NCBI GenBank assembly: GCA_021234155.1
Contig: JAJEKV010000002.1
Location: forward strand, 10,109,031 to 10,173,030
DNA length: 64,000 nucleotides
DNA from: Isoetes taiwanensis
Taxonomy: Eukaryota > Streptophyta > Lycopodiopsida > Isoetales > Isoetaceae
Reading direction: 5' to 3'
Shown here: positions 50,325 to 62,385 of the stretch, piece after piece
Layout: every line of letters starts with the position of its first letter
Numbering within the stretch: position 1 is the stretch's first letter
The notes under the pieces: generated by a model
Told to the model about the DNA's origin: nothing
What the model saw: only the letters and a program-made list of their open reading frames with translations
Databases searched by the model: none
Program-made: the position numbers and the translations under genes

Positions 50325-50850
50325 TTAAAAATACGTTTCTCTTTCTTCTCCCATCATTTTAGGGCCAGAATCTACAGTGGAACTTTCTTGAAATAATTTG
50401 GAGGATGCATGCATAGCTTTATAGTGACGACAAATCAATAAATCATCATCTTCATCCAATTCTCTTGCTTCTTGTCTTGTAAGAAATATACGTTGATGGC
50501 ACTCCACACAAATCCGCATGGTCTGCTCACCATGTAAATTTGCGAATATCTCTTCGTCCTTTTGAATCATGTGGTCTTCTGGTTTTCCAAGAAAGTAGGC
50601 TTCGAACTTATATGGGCAATCTTCAGTTGTATGATAAACTTGGGTATTGTAGATCCCACAAAGCAATTGATACTCAAACTCTATTGCGCAATATTTTGCG
50701 ATATGGCCATATTGGTGACACCTCCAACATTGCACAGATTTTCTTGGCTACATAATTGCCATCATTTGTTGTATCTCAAGAAATTTCCCAGACAACTCTC
50801 TGAGTACGTCTTCTTTGAATGACCAATTCCAGTGTTGGAACTTCCATGGA
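50325..50850 (-). pseudogene. Zinc-knuckle (gag-like) protein fragment
   Basis: The minus-strand frame 50735-50325 starts MQCWRCHQYGHIAKYC, a canonical CCHC knuckle (C-x2-C-x4-H-x4-C). It then has a second knuckle-like block (CGIYNTQVYHTTEDC) in which the second cysteine is tyrosine, and a CVEC...CRHY pair that may be a degraded zinc ribbon. The frame upstream continues back to about 50850 through one stop codon (FKEDVLRELSGKFLEIQQ). CCHC knuckles of this kind are typical of retrotransposon gag nucleocapsids, but no protease or RT follows and no LTR was found. It could also be a fragment of a host RNA-binding protein. Confidence 0.5.
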
Positions 50851-51254
50851 TATTGGTGATGTCTGAAAATAATGTACTAATGATGTAGTTCCATGGGTTG
50901 CTACTGTTGCTGCTACTTGTCAAAATCTATCAGTTCCTCTTAGAGAAATATTTTTGCAGAGATGCTATAATGCCTTCCCGTCGGCAATAGGGTGAAGCAA
51001 CTGCCCTAATCCGTGGCCACAATTTGTAGTGAAATATATATAAACTATTAGCATGTCCATAAGTGAAATATCATATGTTAGATATTTTCTTCATGCATTT
51101 TGCTTTTAAGATGTGAGTGAATTGTTAAATTAAACAACCTAGACGTTGTTACTTTTAAACAAAAAAATGTTCCTACATATATTGTTAAATAATACAACCA
51201 AATTCTGCACTTAGCAACTATGCTTTTAATGAGCTTTAAGTTGTTTATTTTGTA
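50851..51254. other. No recognisable gene
   Basis: AT-rich sequence between the zinc-knuckle fragment and the Helitron. Nothing was recognised. Confidence 0.5.
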
Positions 51255-52190
51255 TCTATACTATATAAATCGAGGCTGCTTAATTTAACATTACCAACGA
51301 TCTCTAACGAAGATTACACATGCTACAATAATTTATAAAGCCAAGTTTATACAAAATCCTCGACCCAGCAATGTTGGGGTTCATTTTCTACTCAAAATAT
51401 TGTTCACATTATTGAGCTTCGTTTTATATTCAAAATGCTCTACATTTGCTGGAGCATAACTTTCATACAAAAGTTTTTAAGAGATAAATACAAAATCAAC
51501 TTATGCCCAGTAATTATTGAATGGGAAAAAGTCTGTGCAACTCATAGAAAACCAAACTGACAATGCAGCTAATAGAACTTAAACTGACAATGCAACCCAC
51601 AGAAAGCCAAATAGACAATTCAGGTGATAGAAAATGAACTGATAAGATGTAGGGTAATGCCAAGCCCTAGAAGTGCTACAGTGCAACATCCTATTCAAGT
51701 GGAAACTTTAAAATCATACAAGTTGACCTTATTCCAACATAGGAATGTTCATTTGACCTTCACACTGCAACCAATCGAGGTGAGGCTAACCACGAAGGCC
51801 TACCTTCAAAGTTGACTCATGCAATTGTTTTATTGTGCCTCATGCTTCCCAACAAACCCCATATCAAAAAGATAATCTATTGTTATCTATATATATTCTC
51901 CATAAGCCCCAATTTCTTTGATGCACCAGAGTTTTCTAAATGTACGCACGATGTCCATGTTATGATAATTCAAAGGTTTACATAGAAAATACAGGTGCTA
52001 TTTCATCATCAAACAACATAATATAATCAAGTTTAAGTCCAAATACCACATACACAAAATTTATATATTGAATTCTATGTCAATGAATTACCCTTGCCCC
52101 CTCCAAACGACATTGATTGTTCTAGCCAACCATGAAACAACCACCTCTTCAAATGTGCAAAAGCCCGGCAACGCCGGGCACCATAACTAG
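51255..52190 (+). mobile_element. Non-autonomous Helitron, 936 bp
   Basis: It starts TCTATACTATATAAATCG right after an A, and ends with a perfect hairpin GCCCGGC-AAC-GCCGGGC (52163-52179), seven bases, CTAG, then T. This fits all Helitron rules: 5' TC, 3' hairpin plus CTRR, insertion between A and T, no target duplication. The interior is AT-rich with no Rep/helicase frame, so it must rely on another Helitron for movement. The 3' end is closely similar to that at 30358-30385. Confidence 0.75.
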
Positions 52191-53519
52191 TCATGTACTG
52201 TAGAAGGAAACATTATATCTATTTTCAGCAATTTTGTGGAACAACTACGTCATAAGCAAGCTGCTAATTTTCAAGTGTACACAACCAGAATGCAGGAAAA
52301 GATTGATAAAAGCATTACCCTATCCTGAGTGTTGGATATCCTCAGGGGGAATATGGGTATCCTTAATGTTGGATATGGCCTCAGAGGGTTCCAATTCACC
52401 GTCAGGCTTGTCCTACTTATCCGATATCCGAGTGGTGCAGAGGCAAAGGAGTGACAATCAAGTTCATTTCGCTGATGGTTATGATATCAGGAAATGTAGC
52501 ATGGATTGGATATTTCTTTGATTTTGAATTAGATTCTGGCTCATTTCTCATTTAGCAGTTTACAACAATGCCTAGCCGGTTCATAAGGGAACAACTAAAA
52601 AGAACTAAGGAAAAAAGACATTCATCCAGCGACACCTCATCGCTACATCTCTCATAGTCTTTTCCTAGAGAAGAGAGCTTAAATTTTTATCTACTTCTAC
52701 AAATTCACCTCATTTGCATGTTTAAGAAAATAAGAAAATAAGAAAATATATCATCATAACAGGAACAGTGATCTTTGAATACAGAAAATGATACAAAAAA
52801 TACAAAGGATCCATACGATGCTCCAAAAGATACAAAGAATCCACTATCCACCAGAATATTTTGTTCTTCACTGCTCCATTCTGCATAAAGACTATGAAGT
52901 AGTTGTACATGCAGCTGCAGCGGCCCAGTTGACTGATTGATATTATTGGAGATTAAACCAGAGTGGCCCCTAATTTATCTCCGGCTCTTAGTACAAATTG
53001 CTTTGTTTGATGTCAGAACCCGGCAGTTAGGCAAGGAGATATCCATGTTGCATCTCTCAAAGGACTTGGGCAGTACACATATACACTGACTTTACCAGGT
53101 TTTTTAATCATTAGCTTGCAAATTAAACATATGACTAATGCAATAGTTTAATAACCTGGTAAATCTGATGCGGATTATAAAATGTTTATCATTGCAAGTT
53201 CACCTCATTCTAATGCATGCGTTGTGCTATATTATGAGCCCCAGCTGTTTACACATTAAATGCAACAGGGTTTTTATGATGTACATGCTTTCTCTACTGA
53301 CATTGTCAAAGACTTGTTCATTTATATATAATTGTCCCCGTTTACTTCAATAACAAGAAACCAAATATAGGAATTGAGGTCGCAGGTCATCTTAGCCACT
53401 GAACTAAAAACAACCCCTTTTATATTTCTTTACTGTTTAGCATACCATAGGACGAATATTCTGGCCTGGAATTGATTATTTCAAGATTTGGATCTTTCTT
53501 TGTCCATTAGTCTGCTCAC
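52191..53519. other. No recognisable gene
   Basis: I looked on the minus strand for further CNX1 exons downstream of 53520 and could not find the next conserved block (the DIRxVGxDI region). Short plus-strand frames such as 52234-52521 have no known motif. Confidence 0.5.
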
Positions 53520-54066
53520 CAACTGGCAATGTCGTCTCTACTTGTATTACAGCATAAGCACCTTCAGGCAACGGTCCTGAAGCATTCTTGTTCTATGAAA
53601 CAATCCATCAAGGGAGCACAAATAAGAGCTGGAAAAAGACCAACCTCCTGTGGTTATGTACGCTATATCACCCGCATTTACCACCACATCTTTTGCATCA
53701 TCCTCAACTCTTGCTTCTGCAATAACTGGATAAATTCCCGGTCCATCTAATGATACAACTGCATAGCCATCCTACAGAGAGTTACTGTTATGGCCTCCCA
53801 AGTTTAAGTATGGCCTCCCAAGTTAAAGAGAAAGAAAACGATGTGCAAGGAATGCAAATGAACACCAATACAGTAAATATAAAGTGACTTAGACTGCCAA
53901 TTTTTATTTCGAAAGACAAAAAACTGTTAGTAATCAGCATGCCTACCTTGGTAGAAGCGGGAAATGGAGGCAAAGGATCTGGTGCAACCACGTCTTCAGC
54001 TAAAATAAAATCAAGTGCATCAAGCAGCTTAACTTCAATGGGAGATTTTTGAGGTTTCTCAGACAA
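53520..54066 (-). pseudogene. CNX1: CNX1 (molybdopterin molybdenumtransferase, MoeA part) gene fragment
   Basis: Three exons on the minus strand with matching phases: 53947-54066 (LLDALDFILAEDVVAPDPLP, then PPFPASTK), 53645-53771 (DGYAVVSLDGPGIYPVIAEA, continuing to GDIAYITTG) and 53520-53576 (GPLPEGAYAVIQVET). The order APDPLPPxPAS, DGYAV, YxTTGGPxPxGAxAVxQVE is that of the N-terminal MoeA domain of plant CNX1, which inserts molybdate into molybdopterin. The introns are GT..AG, 175 and 68 bp. No start codon is in frame close by: upstream, residues resembling EVILLARA lie in another frame, suggesting a frameshift. Downstream exons for the rest of MoeA and the MogA domain are not found in the window. 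It is therefore probably a truncated pseudogene that kept its introns. Confidence 0.8.
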
Positions 54067-57000
54067 ACAAAAGCACGAGCAAGAAGAATAACTTCATGCG
54101 CCCTGCTTAGCCCTCCTTCCAATCATGCGCTTCATGCGCTTCAGAATATTTGCTCAGAAGCATTACATAGCGGGCCCAGGCCATAGCCAGATGCTTTGTC
54201 TGTCTTGCCAGTTAGCCGGTTCAAGCATTCGCGACCTACAATGCAGGTGACCGCCAATTTACAGGGAACAATAGGTTTGAAGTAGTTTTCGACATATCCT
54301 AGGTATATTCCAGCATATACTTAGAACATGCCGGAAACCCACATGAGCAAGGGTTTGCCCCCTTAGGGGCAACCCAAAAATTGATTTGCCAAATTGCAAA
54401 TGATGACTTTGCTTGTCAACCAAGTACTTATGAAACAAATGAACTAAGAGAAGTACAAGTTTTGATTGTTGTATGCTTGCAAATTTAGATTGTATGCCAT
54501 CCAAATAATGTCTCGAAGGTGTTTGTGTTGCAGCCTTAAATGGCTACCTGGTGGTCTATGTGGCTTGCCATCTAAGCCTTGGTGGTACTAGTTCCCCAAC
54601 CACTTTGGCACGATATAAGATAAGCTAGCATTGCTACCTTGGTATGCAACAAAACATGCTACGTATATAATCTTTTGGTCATATTGTCATGTGGACTGGC
54701 AGCCAGGGGGGAAGACAACTTCCATTAGGTGAACGAGATGCAGGGTTGGATACGTGTAGCAGAGCCAAGCAATGTCGAAGAACAGGGCGGCTCTATCAGT
54801 GGCCCAGTCGCGATATCTATAAGGCGACCACCAATTACGATGAGTGGATCACGCGAAGCAACGGTGTGCCCGCATGACTTGGAAGGTGTTTATTTTGCTG
54901 CTACACAAGCACTTGAGTGTGCAATCAATGAACTCCCTAATAAATATATCTCCTCTTAACATATATAATTCTTTTAGGATAATTCGGTTATTTGATTCTC
55001 TCGAAACGTATTGCTTTTTTTTGTTTGGGTAAAAATTCTTGGCACCTTTTCCTGGGTACAAAATTCTGGTGGAGTTTTTAGGTGTGGATTTTGGGGATTC
55101 TTTGGTGGAGTTTTTGGTGTGGGGGCGACGAATGTCCAACCCTGCCCTGTCTGCGTTTTTATACACTATTGGAGATGACCTGGTTAGACTTTCTGCATTG
55201 TTAGTGCAACTAGATTTTTTGTGAAATCGAAAACTAGCTAGGACACCGGATTTCTGCTACGATATTAACATTTTGTCCTCCAAATGATTATGCTAGAAAT
55301 GTAAAGTAAATACAGGCAGGAAAAATATTTATATAAGGCCTCAAAACTTTGAACCGAGGGGCTCCTACTCCGAGACATGGTTAACCCAGCCACTTTTTTG
55401 TGGTTAGCTTCATCATCTCTCAATGCCTCATCTCGCCATTGCAGCTCATCCGTTTCGGTTTGAGGATGCCTCATCTTCGATCAAACCTACTTCTATGTCA
55501 GGTTATAAATTCACATGTTAGGATCGTACCCCAGTCTGCAATCTTTCTTTTTCGCTTCTTTCATAGTTTTTTTTCCCTGATTCTTTCTTTATAATCATGT
55601 TTCATCTTTGAAATAGATTCTGAAGAGCACGAGCTGAAAAAGGTGTCGGTTGAATTGGCTCTTAAGGCCATAGTCCATAAATTTAGAAGGTCGACCCGGA
55701 AGTCTCCAAGGTTAGTTCAAATAACAGATACATAAATCTTATTAAAATAACCTCGAATTAATTCAAGCATCCCAAATTTATATTTTTAATTCCACGTGGA
55801 TAAAGCTGGTTATATTGCTAAAGACTAGATTTGATCCCCACTCAACACCCTTCTTCAAGGGCATTTACATGGAATGATTTTGATTGGGTCTTTGAGGTGC
55901 ATCCCAGACCAATTCGAGTTGCAATGTTAATGAGGAAGAAGAAAACGCTGAGGAGCAGATTGTTATTTTGTGTATATCTGTTCCATTCCAATAATTAAGG
56001 TCCAAACTTTGTAAATGTCAAGGAAAATCGTCCAGACACCCACACCAATTTTTATGAGCGGAATTGTCGGTACAGGAAACCCAGGCAGCTCAAAAGATTA
56101 ATGGACGAGAATTCACATATGAGCTTTATTAGGTAAGGAAATCTTCTTGCAATTCCTCTCAATATCTCTCAGATATGAAAATTTAGTTGTGTTCTAGTGT
56201 GTTCTATTATTGAAGCAAATTCTTATTTTATCAGTTTAGCAAATTCTTAGTTTGAATTCAATATTTGTTTACCTTGGTTATTATGTTATTGGTCACCCTT
56301 GAACCACAGGATCATAGGGACCAACCTTCTGCAATTGCAAACCAGACACTGCGTAGGAGCAAATCCAGTGTTAATGGGGATTTCTTGTGCCACCTTCAAG
56401 CAAAGTGGCTATACTTAAAGCATGAGTCCGCCGCGTTAACTTTCTATGAGATGAATCATATTGATAGTAAGGGACAAGTTTGTCATGATATTAGAGATCC
56501 AAAGTGCAAGAACACTAGGGTTGAGCTTGCACCTCAGTCTTCTGAGGGGAGAAGAAGGATTGGGCTAAGGATTTTATACAACAAAACCATTCATCTCAAC
56601 AGGTCATGAGCAAGCAAGAGGAGCATTGGGCCTTATAAAAGCAAATTAATCCCAACAAATTGAGACATAGAGATCAATTTCTTGCGATGCATGATCCTCA
56701 CAACCCGCCTTATAAGATTGGCTAGAGACATGTGGATGATGCATCCAGATGTTTCCATTATAAGTACGAGAATAGAAATGCCAGTAATACCGACCCCAAA
56801 TGGAGCAAATGGAATGGATCAAAGTTTAAAGTGATCAATGAGATTAGAGGAGCAACGAAAGATGAACCAACATGGAATAGAGCAATTGGACAAAAAAAAA
56901 ACCACCAAAAAATAGAGCAACAAAAAAACGGCACTCTCGGAACAACTTGAAGGCTGTCATAATCAAATCATATCATCCAAAAAAATAGTTTTATCCTAAT

Positions 57001-57479
57001 GGACCGATCAAGTCCACTATCAACATTGCTAGCAAAATAAAAGTACAAGCATGCCCTGCCAATCGAGCTCTATGTGAGGCAAAAAGAAAACTTCTCTAAG
57101 ACCAATTATACGACATCAACTATGTAATAGAAGAACGAGGACAATTTGAAAACCTTGAAAGAGAGAAACTGAAATAGTAAACCTGCAAAGAGTGCACTTT
57201 AAGAAGAATACTAAAAATATAGAAGAGCCAGAATAGTCTGTCAAAAAACACAAAGAGGGGAGATGATAACAATAAAACATTCAAGAGACTATGTCATGGG
57301 ACAAATGCCTCCAACAACACCTAAGAGGAACAACGAAACTAGAAAGACCAACATATCTATAGGATTGATAGATTTGAAGAAGCATATTGGAGTCAATGGA
57401 GCACTACAAGAAACTTGACCATGGAGAAAATGATACTTAAAGGTAACAACAACAATTGAACCCAATCGTCGTTCTGCCA
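54067..57479. other. No recognised gene; a few unassigned open frames
   Basis: Open plus-strand pieces include 54738-54959 (GVYFAATQALECAINELPNK at its end) and 56300-56609 (RRSKSSVNGDFLCHLQAKW within). 55620-55710 also looks open after an ag. None belongs to a family I recognise, and no joint gene model could be made. They may be exons of unknown genes or transposon coding remnants. Confidence 0.35.
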
Positions 57480-58525
57480 ACATAGTCGAGGTAGATCACC
57501 AGCATCATCTAAAGTCTATTTCTAATTTAGTTTCTTGCGCAGTACTAGTGTACTATACCGGATTGCTGGACACAAGGATGGTGGGCGGATGGTTGCAAGC
57601 TCACTTTAAACGGCTGAGGATCTTGCATTTTTAGTCCATAAAGTTCTCGGGTAATAATTTCTTTCTCCTCATGTTTGATGCGCCAACGGTGGTGGAGAGA
57701 GTAGTGGAAAGAGGTGTTGACCTCATGTGGGGGAATTATCTGATTTATCAGCATTACACTTCTGGTGTAAGTGCCCGATCCCTGTCGGCCTTGAAGATTC
57801 CTTGTTGGTTTTAGGTGCTAGATCTTCCGGCGGATATGCTGCTGCCTGAATTTATGATTGCAATTGCCAACGGGATCGCAGGACATATCTCTTACTCCAT
57901 AGCTCGGGCGCCCAAGATCTGTGTTGCTTTACTGGCAGACAGTCCATTGCCTCCTTCGGTGACTAGGAGCGGAGATTGGTACTTCCAGTTTTCCCTCAGG
58001 CTATTGAATGGTGCGGAGATTCAAAGAATGTTTCTCCCCATTCAAATCTTCGCAAGCTCACTTCCAGAGCATAGGCCCGCCTCGATGCCAGTGGTTCTAT
58101 GGGAAACGATGCAGGCCCCACTGCAGACTCTACCGGTATAGAAGTCGCCTCTAGCTAGATCTCAGCCGGAGGTTGGATCCGTCCCAGGTAGGCCACACCA
58201 GTGTAGTGCAGACACCGTGCCAATAGCTGACCCAGTGAGACAAGAAGGCGTGGACCCATCGGTGACCTCTGATGTGGTCGCTCAGAAGTTGCTTCATATT
58301 CAACAGCTTCAGGAGTTAGTGAAGCAGTCGCAGTCCCAATACTTGTGCCCAGGCCTGGCACACGGTCTGGCATTGCAGCCATCGGAGTCTGATTCAGCGT
58401 CCAACCAAGGCTCCTCGGAGGGGATGGCATTTGACAAGGTGGCGCGGGTGCATTCCTGGGTGGACGAGGCGAATTTCGCTACATATGTCACTCTCACTGA
58501 TAACCCACTTGCACGTGCCATATGA
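57480..58525 (+). pseudogene. LINE ORF1-like (DUF4283-type) remnant
   Basis: Translation in pieces gives NNFFLLMFDAPTVVERVVERG and, after stops, LPADMLLPEFMIAIANGIAG and ICVALLADSPLP. This pattern (FLF.F, then a PW-like segment, then W.R...LP...L..IAN.IG and YARVCVE-like) is that of the DUF4283 domain at the start of plant LINE ORF1 proteins, which bind RNA. The expected zinc knuckle was not seen. Stops near 57620, 57814 and 58142 break the frame. Confidence 0.65.
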
Positions 58526-58600
58526 CTCAGATCATGGCCCCAGTTTGCCAGTGCGACGGGGACGGAAGGAAAATCAGCGTAAGAATCCCTCTTCCCAGTA

Positions 58601-61600
58601 GTGTATATGGACAAGAAGATTTTGAACTGGAATGTCCGAGGGGTTTGCTCGTCGTCTAGTAAGAGAATGAGAGTGGCGTTGGCCGTTCGCAAGATGGACC
58701 CAGATATCTTGTGTCTCCAAGAACATAAGTGTCACAAGGGTGACACCCGTGCTCTTCTGCACATGTTTGGCCCGCAATACGCTGCCGCAATTTCCATCTC
58801 AGGGGCTTCTAAATGTGGGTCTGCCACTGCGTGGAAAATGCATGTTCATGTAACATTTACCCCAATTGCCGACCGTTGGGGTAGATGGGTTATCTTCAAG
58901 TGGCGGGAGGATCGACACGAGTGGGGGATTGTGAACGTCTACGCCCGCAATAGTGCACGGCAAAGGGGGGCATTGTGGGCGTCGTTGCGGCACAAGGTCA
59001 CTTCTTTGGGGATCGATGTGGCCTGGCTTCTCTGGGTGATTTGAACATGGTCGAGACCATTCATGGCCGAGGAGCGGAAGTGGTACAGGGTTTTGAGTGA
59101 GAACAATAGTTAAAGTTATTAGATTCTCTGCATTTGGCAGAGTCGTCGGGTGACTCCACATTTACTTAGTGTAATCAATGGACTGGAGCGGAGCGAGCAT
59201 ATGCTCGACATGATAGATGCTATGTCAATACCCTAGCAACGGACCTAGTACCTCAGTTCAAGCGGCAAAACATTTTGTCTACTGCAGTCTCTGACCATTT
59301 TCCTCAGTTAATTTCCCAGGGTTGGTGTGCAGTCAGGCTGGCGCGTACAGTGTTCAAATTAAATACGAGTTACCTGAAGGATGCTGATTTCTCCTGGGGA
59401 TGCCGGAGATCTGGTTTCGTACCTTTTGGGATAACTCTGGGATGTCAGGAATGGTGAAGGCCTTGGCTGAGTTCAAGTCATTCGCAAAGTCGTGGGGAAG
59501 TTGGAGAGCATAGCAAGAACGGAGGCGTTAGATGCTTTGTATCACAAACTGGAAGCCCTCAGACTTCAGCCTTCCAATGGTGTGCAGGAAAATGAGATAC
59601 TGCGTCTCATTGCAGCGGATGAGTCTAAGAGGCCGCTTAGGCAAGGGTGAAGGTGGGGATCACGTGGCTACGGGAAGGGGACACCAATTCTCGAATGTTC
59701 TTCAGGGCTGCAAGTCAGAAGAAATATGCAGCATCAATGTCGTCATTAGCATTGCCTGATGGCCCAATTCTTCCTTCGCCTACAAATATTAAACATGCTG
59801 CCTTTCATCATTTCCCCCACTTCTTCCAGGAAAAGAGGTATTAGTACATCGATGTTATGAAGGAAATTGTGTTCAGTAAGGTTTCATGCAAGGTGTCAAC
59901 GGATAGGAGGCAGACGTTACAGCTTCCACTCACGAGGCAGGATCTTGAGGAGGCTTGCCGCGCATTGACCCCTCATAAATGCCCAGGTCTAGATCGCATT
60001 CCTATGGAGTTCTTCTAAAAATATTGGGAATGGGTAGGGGATTCAGTGTTGCAGACTTATCAAGATCTGCTCAGGGCAGAGTCGCTAGACTATAGACTCA
60101 ACACTGGATGCACCTTGCTAATTTCGAAGGTGAAGGATCCATCTATCATTTCTGGCGTTCGATTACGCTTCTGTCGGTGGTATACAAGATAATTGCGAAG
60201 GCCCTTTCGCCCAGACTTCAAGTTGTCCTAAAGGATGCTATTAATCCTATGCAATCTGGCTTCATCCCGGGTAGACATATTCTCAATAACATAGCGGCGG
60301 CATTTGAGGGCATCCATTGGTGCGCGCAGAACAGGTCAGCAGATAGTGTATTTGAAACTGGATTTTGTGAAGGTGGGACTTTCTGAAGAGGATGATGTTA
60401 GTCTTTGGGTGTGGTAAGAGCTTTACAGTGGTGGCTCTAAAACTCCTAACGTCTGCCAGAGCCACCGTCCTCTGTCATGGCGAGTCTTCGCCGATCTTTA
60501 GGGTGGGCCTTGGAGTTCGCCAAGGATACCCATTGGCCCCCTACCTATTCACCATTGTTGCAGAAGCCCTCTCGCAGTTGCTGAACTCAACGATGGAGGC
60601 GGGTGTCATAGAGGGGTTACGGATGGCGGACGGGTCACCACAGATTGGAAGTCAGTACGCCGATGATTCCTTCCTTTTTTTACAGGCCGATGAAAGGAAT
60701 TTGAAGTGGACGAAATGTTCGACGTTGTGGCCGTCAGCAGAGCCATGTTGTCTCACTTTCCTTGGCCAACGCAGCCGCAAGGCAGATGCTCTAGCCTCCT
60801 GGGTATCCCCTTTGGCATCGACATTTCGGCGGCAGGTATTTGGGAGGATATTTCGTAGGCCTGTGTCGACACCTTAATTGGTGGAAAGGTGGAAAACTCT
60901 CCATGGCCAGCAGGATCACAGCAGCGAAGTCGGTTTTATGCTCCACGCATATTTATATGGCGTCTATCATTTTTGCGCCAGAGAACAAGATTCGAGAAAT
61001 TTCCTCTTTGATCCGTAACTTTGTATGGGGAGGTAATGAGGAAGGGGCAGTGGTTAAGGCTGCGTCGTGGAAATGTGTGCGGCCCAACACTATGGGAGGC
61101 CTGTGATTTCCAAGTTCATTTTTGCAGTACTCGAGAATGAGCTGGACTCGCCTGCATGGTTCTGCTTCATCAATCACTGTCTCATTTGGTAGTTTTCCAT
61201 AAGCCTGTTGTCCTTGCGCGGCTTTCTTCTGTATTATTCGTGGATATCAGGCTATATGTCAGTGCCTCTCCTTTTCTGAAGGGGCTCCTACGAGCATGGG
61301 AGCAAGTTCGCCCGTTATTTGTGATTGACGCTTCGAGTTGTATCTAGTTAGCATCATCGCCATGGTGGATCCCTCTTGGCTCGGGTGCATCACCTTTGGT
61401 GTTGGCATCATTTGTTGATCCTCGGGTTCAGCGCAGGTAGACACAACATGGGGTCTTGGCAGTGGAGGATTGGTATTTTGACGGACATCTGACGCCTTGG
61501 CAGTTTTTTCGTCACAGGTTTCGGCTTCAGGAACGAGATAGTGCTATCTGGGCTCGAGTGGCCAATGCTCTGCCGCTGAACCCTCCTCAAGGGATGGATC

Positions 61601-62247
61601 GAGTGTGGCAGTGTCATCCGAAGGTCGAACTCAAACTTTGTGAAGTCTTGTTATGAGCTTCTGGCAATTCAGGATGAGCTGCCCCCCTCGGACGACTGGG
61701 GTCTACAGGTACCAGAAGATGATTGGAGCAAAATCTAGAGATGGGTATGGAACCCAATTTCGCCCCCAAGGCTCGTGTGTTGTTGTGGCAGATAGTGCAC
61801 CGATCCTCGAGGGTGAACACGTGGGTTCACAGGATAAAACCATTTATTAGCGACTTGTGTCCAATGTGCAGTGGCTGTGCTGAGACCTTGGAACACTGCA
61901 TGTTCCTGTGTACAGAGATCCAACCCTCATGGCATTGGCTCCAGCGCCTCTTTCATACCTCTCTCCGTAGTCAAGAGGTTCTTTTAGGGATGTATCCTAG
62001 CAGGTGGTCCCAGGTTAAGAGACTCGCCTTCCATCTGTGTAAGGCCTGGCTATTGTGGCTCATATGGAAGTGTCGATGCATGAAGGTTTTCAGGAATGAA
62101 GAGATGCAACCTGGTGCATTGATCTCTCAGTTGAGGTACAAATTATACCTCTCCTACCTGGCATCCCCTCGGAAAGAGCAGTTCAGGGCTGCTATTTTGG
62201 AAAGAACCCTCCTTATTGCAGACAGTAACGGCGTGTTCATTCCCTGA
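58601..62247 (+). pseudogene. LINE ORF2: endonuclease, reverse transcriptase, zinc-binding C-terminus
   Basis: The endonuclease part is open from 58601 to 59044: ILNWNVRG, DILCLQEHK with the catalytic glutamate, and VYARNS, then LGDLNMVE in the next frame. The RT part (about 59920-60720) includes PLTRQDLEEACRAL, CPGLDRIPMEFF, NPMQSGFIPGRHILNNIAAA, GVRQGYPLAPYLFTI and the active site QYADDSFLF. The C-terminal part (61723-62247) is open and holds the plant zf-RVT block: ARVLLWQIVHRSSRVNTWV, CPMCSGCAETLEHCMFLC. Frameshifts or stops lie between these blocks (for example near 59041, 60016 and 60384), so no full protein can be made. YADD and the endonuclease residues themselves are intact, which suggests moderate age. 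Confidence 0.88.
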
Positions 62248-62385
62248 GTCGTAGGTAGGTTTACGAGTGATCCGGGCTGTCGCTCAAGCGTGGTCGCTCG
62301 GGCATGCGTACCCCTATATCGATCTTCTTGTACTTTATTTCTTACTAATTAATTAATTTGATCCTAAAATAAAAATAAAAATAAC

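Larger units (their letters stand above)
57480..62385 (+). mobile_element. Nearly full-length L1-type LINE, decayed
   Basis: About 4.9 kb on the plus strand with the two-ORF layout of plant L1 elements. ORF1-like sequence (57480-58525) is followed by ORF2 (58601-62247), a short 3' untranslated part and a tail of AAAAT units (62360-62381). Many stops and frameshifts are spread over both ORFs. The 3' tail is followed by aactagc; I could not define a target duplication because the 5' end is not sharp. It lies directly beside the isocitrate dehydrogenase pseudogene and may have separated it from its remaining exons. Confidence 0.88.

Noticed and set aside
53025-53090. Plus-strand DVRTRQLGKEIS as the missing MoeA block of CNX1
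   Set aside because: It only vaguely recalls the DIRxVGxDI motif and lies on the opposite strand from the CNX1 exons.
56265-56609. 114-codon plus-strand frame
   Set aside because: Open and of gene-like composition, but no family, start context or partner exon could be identified; mentioned only within the intergenic entry.
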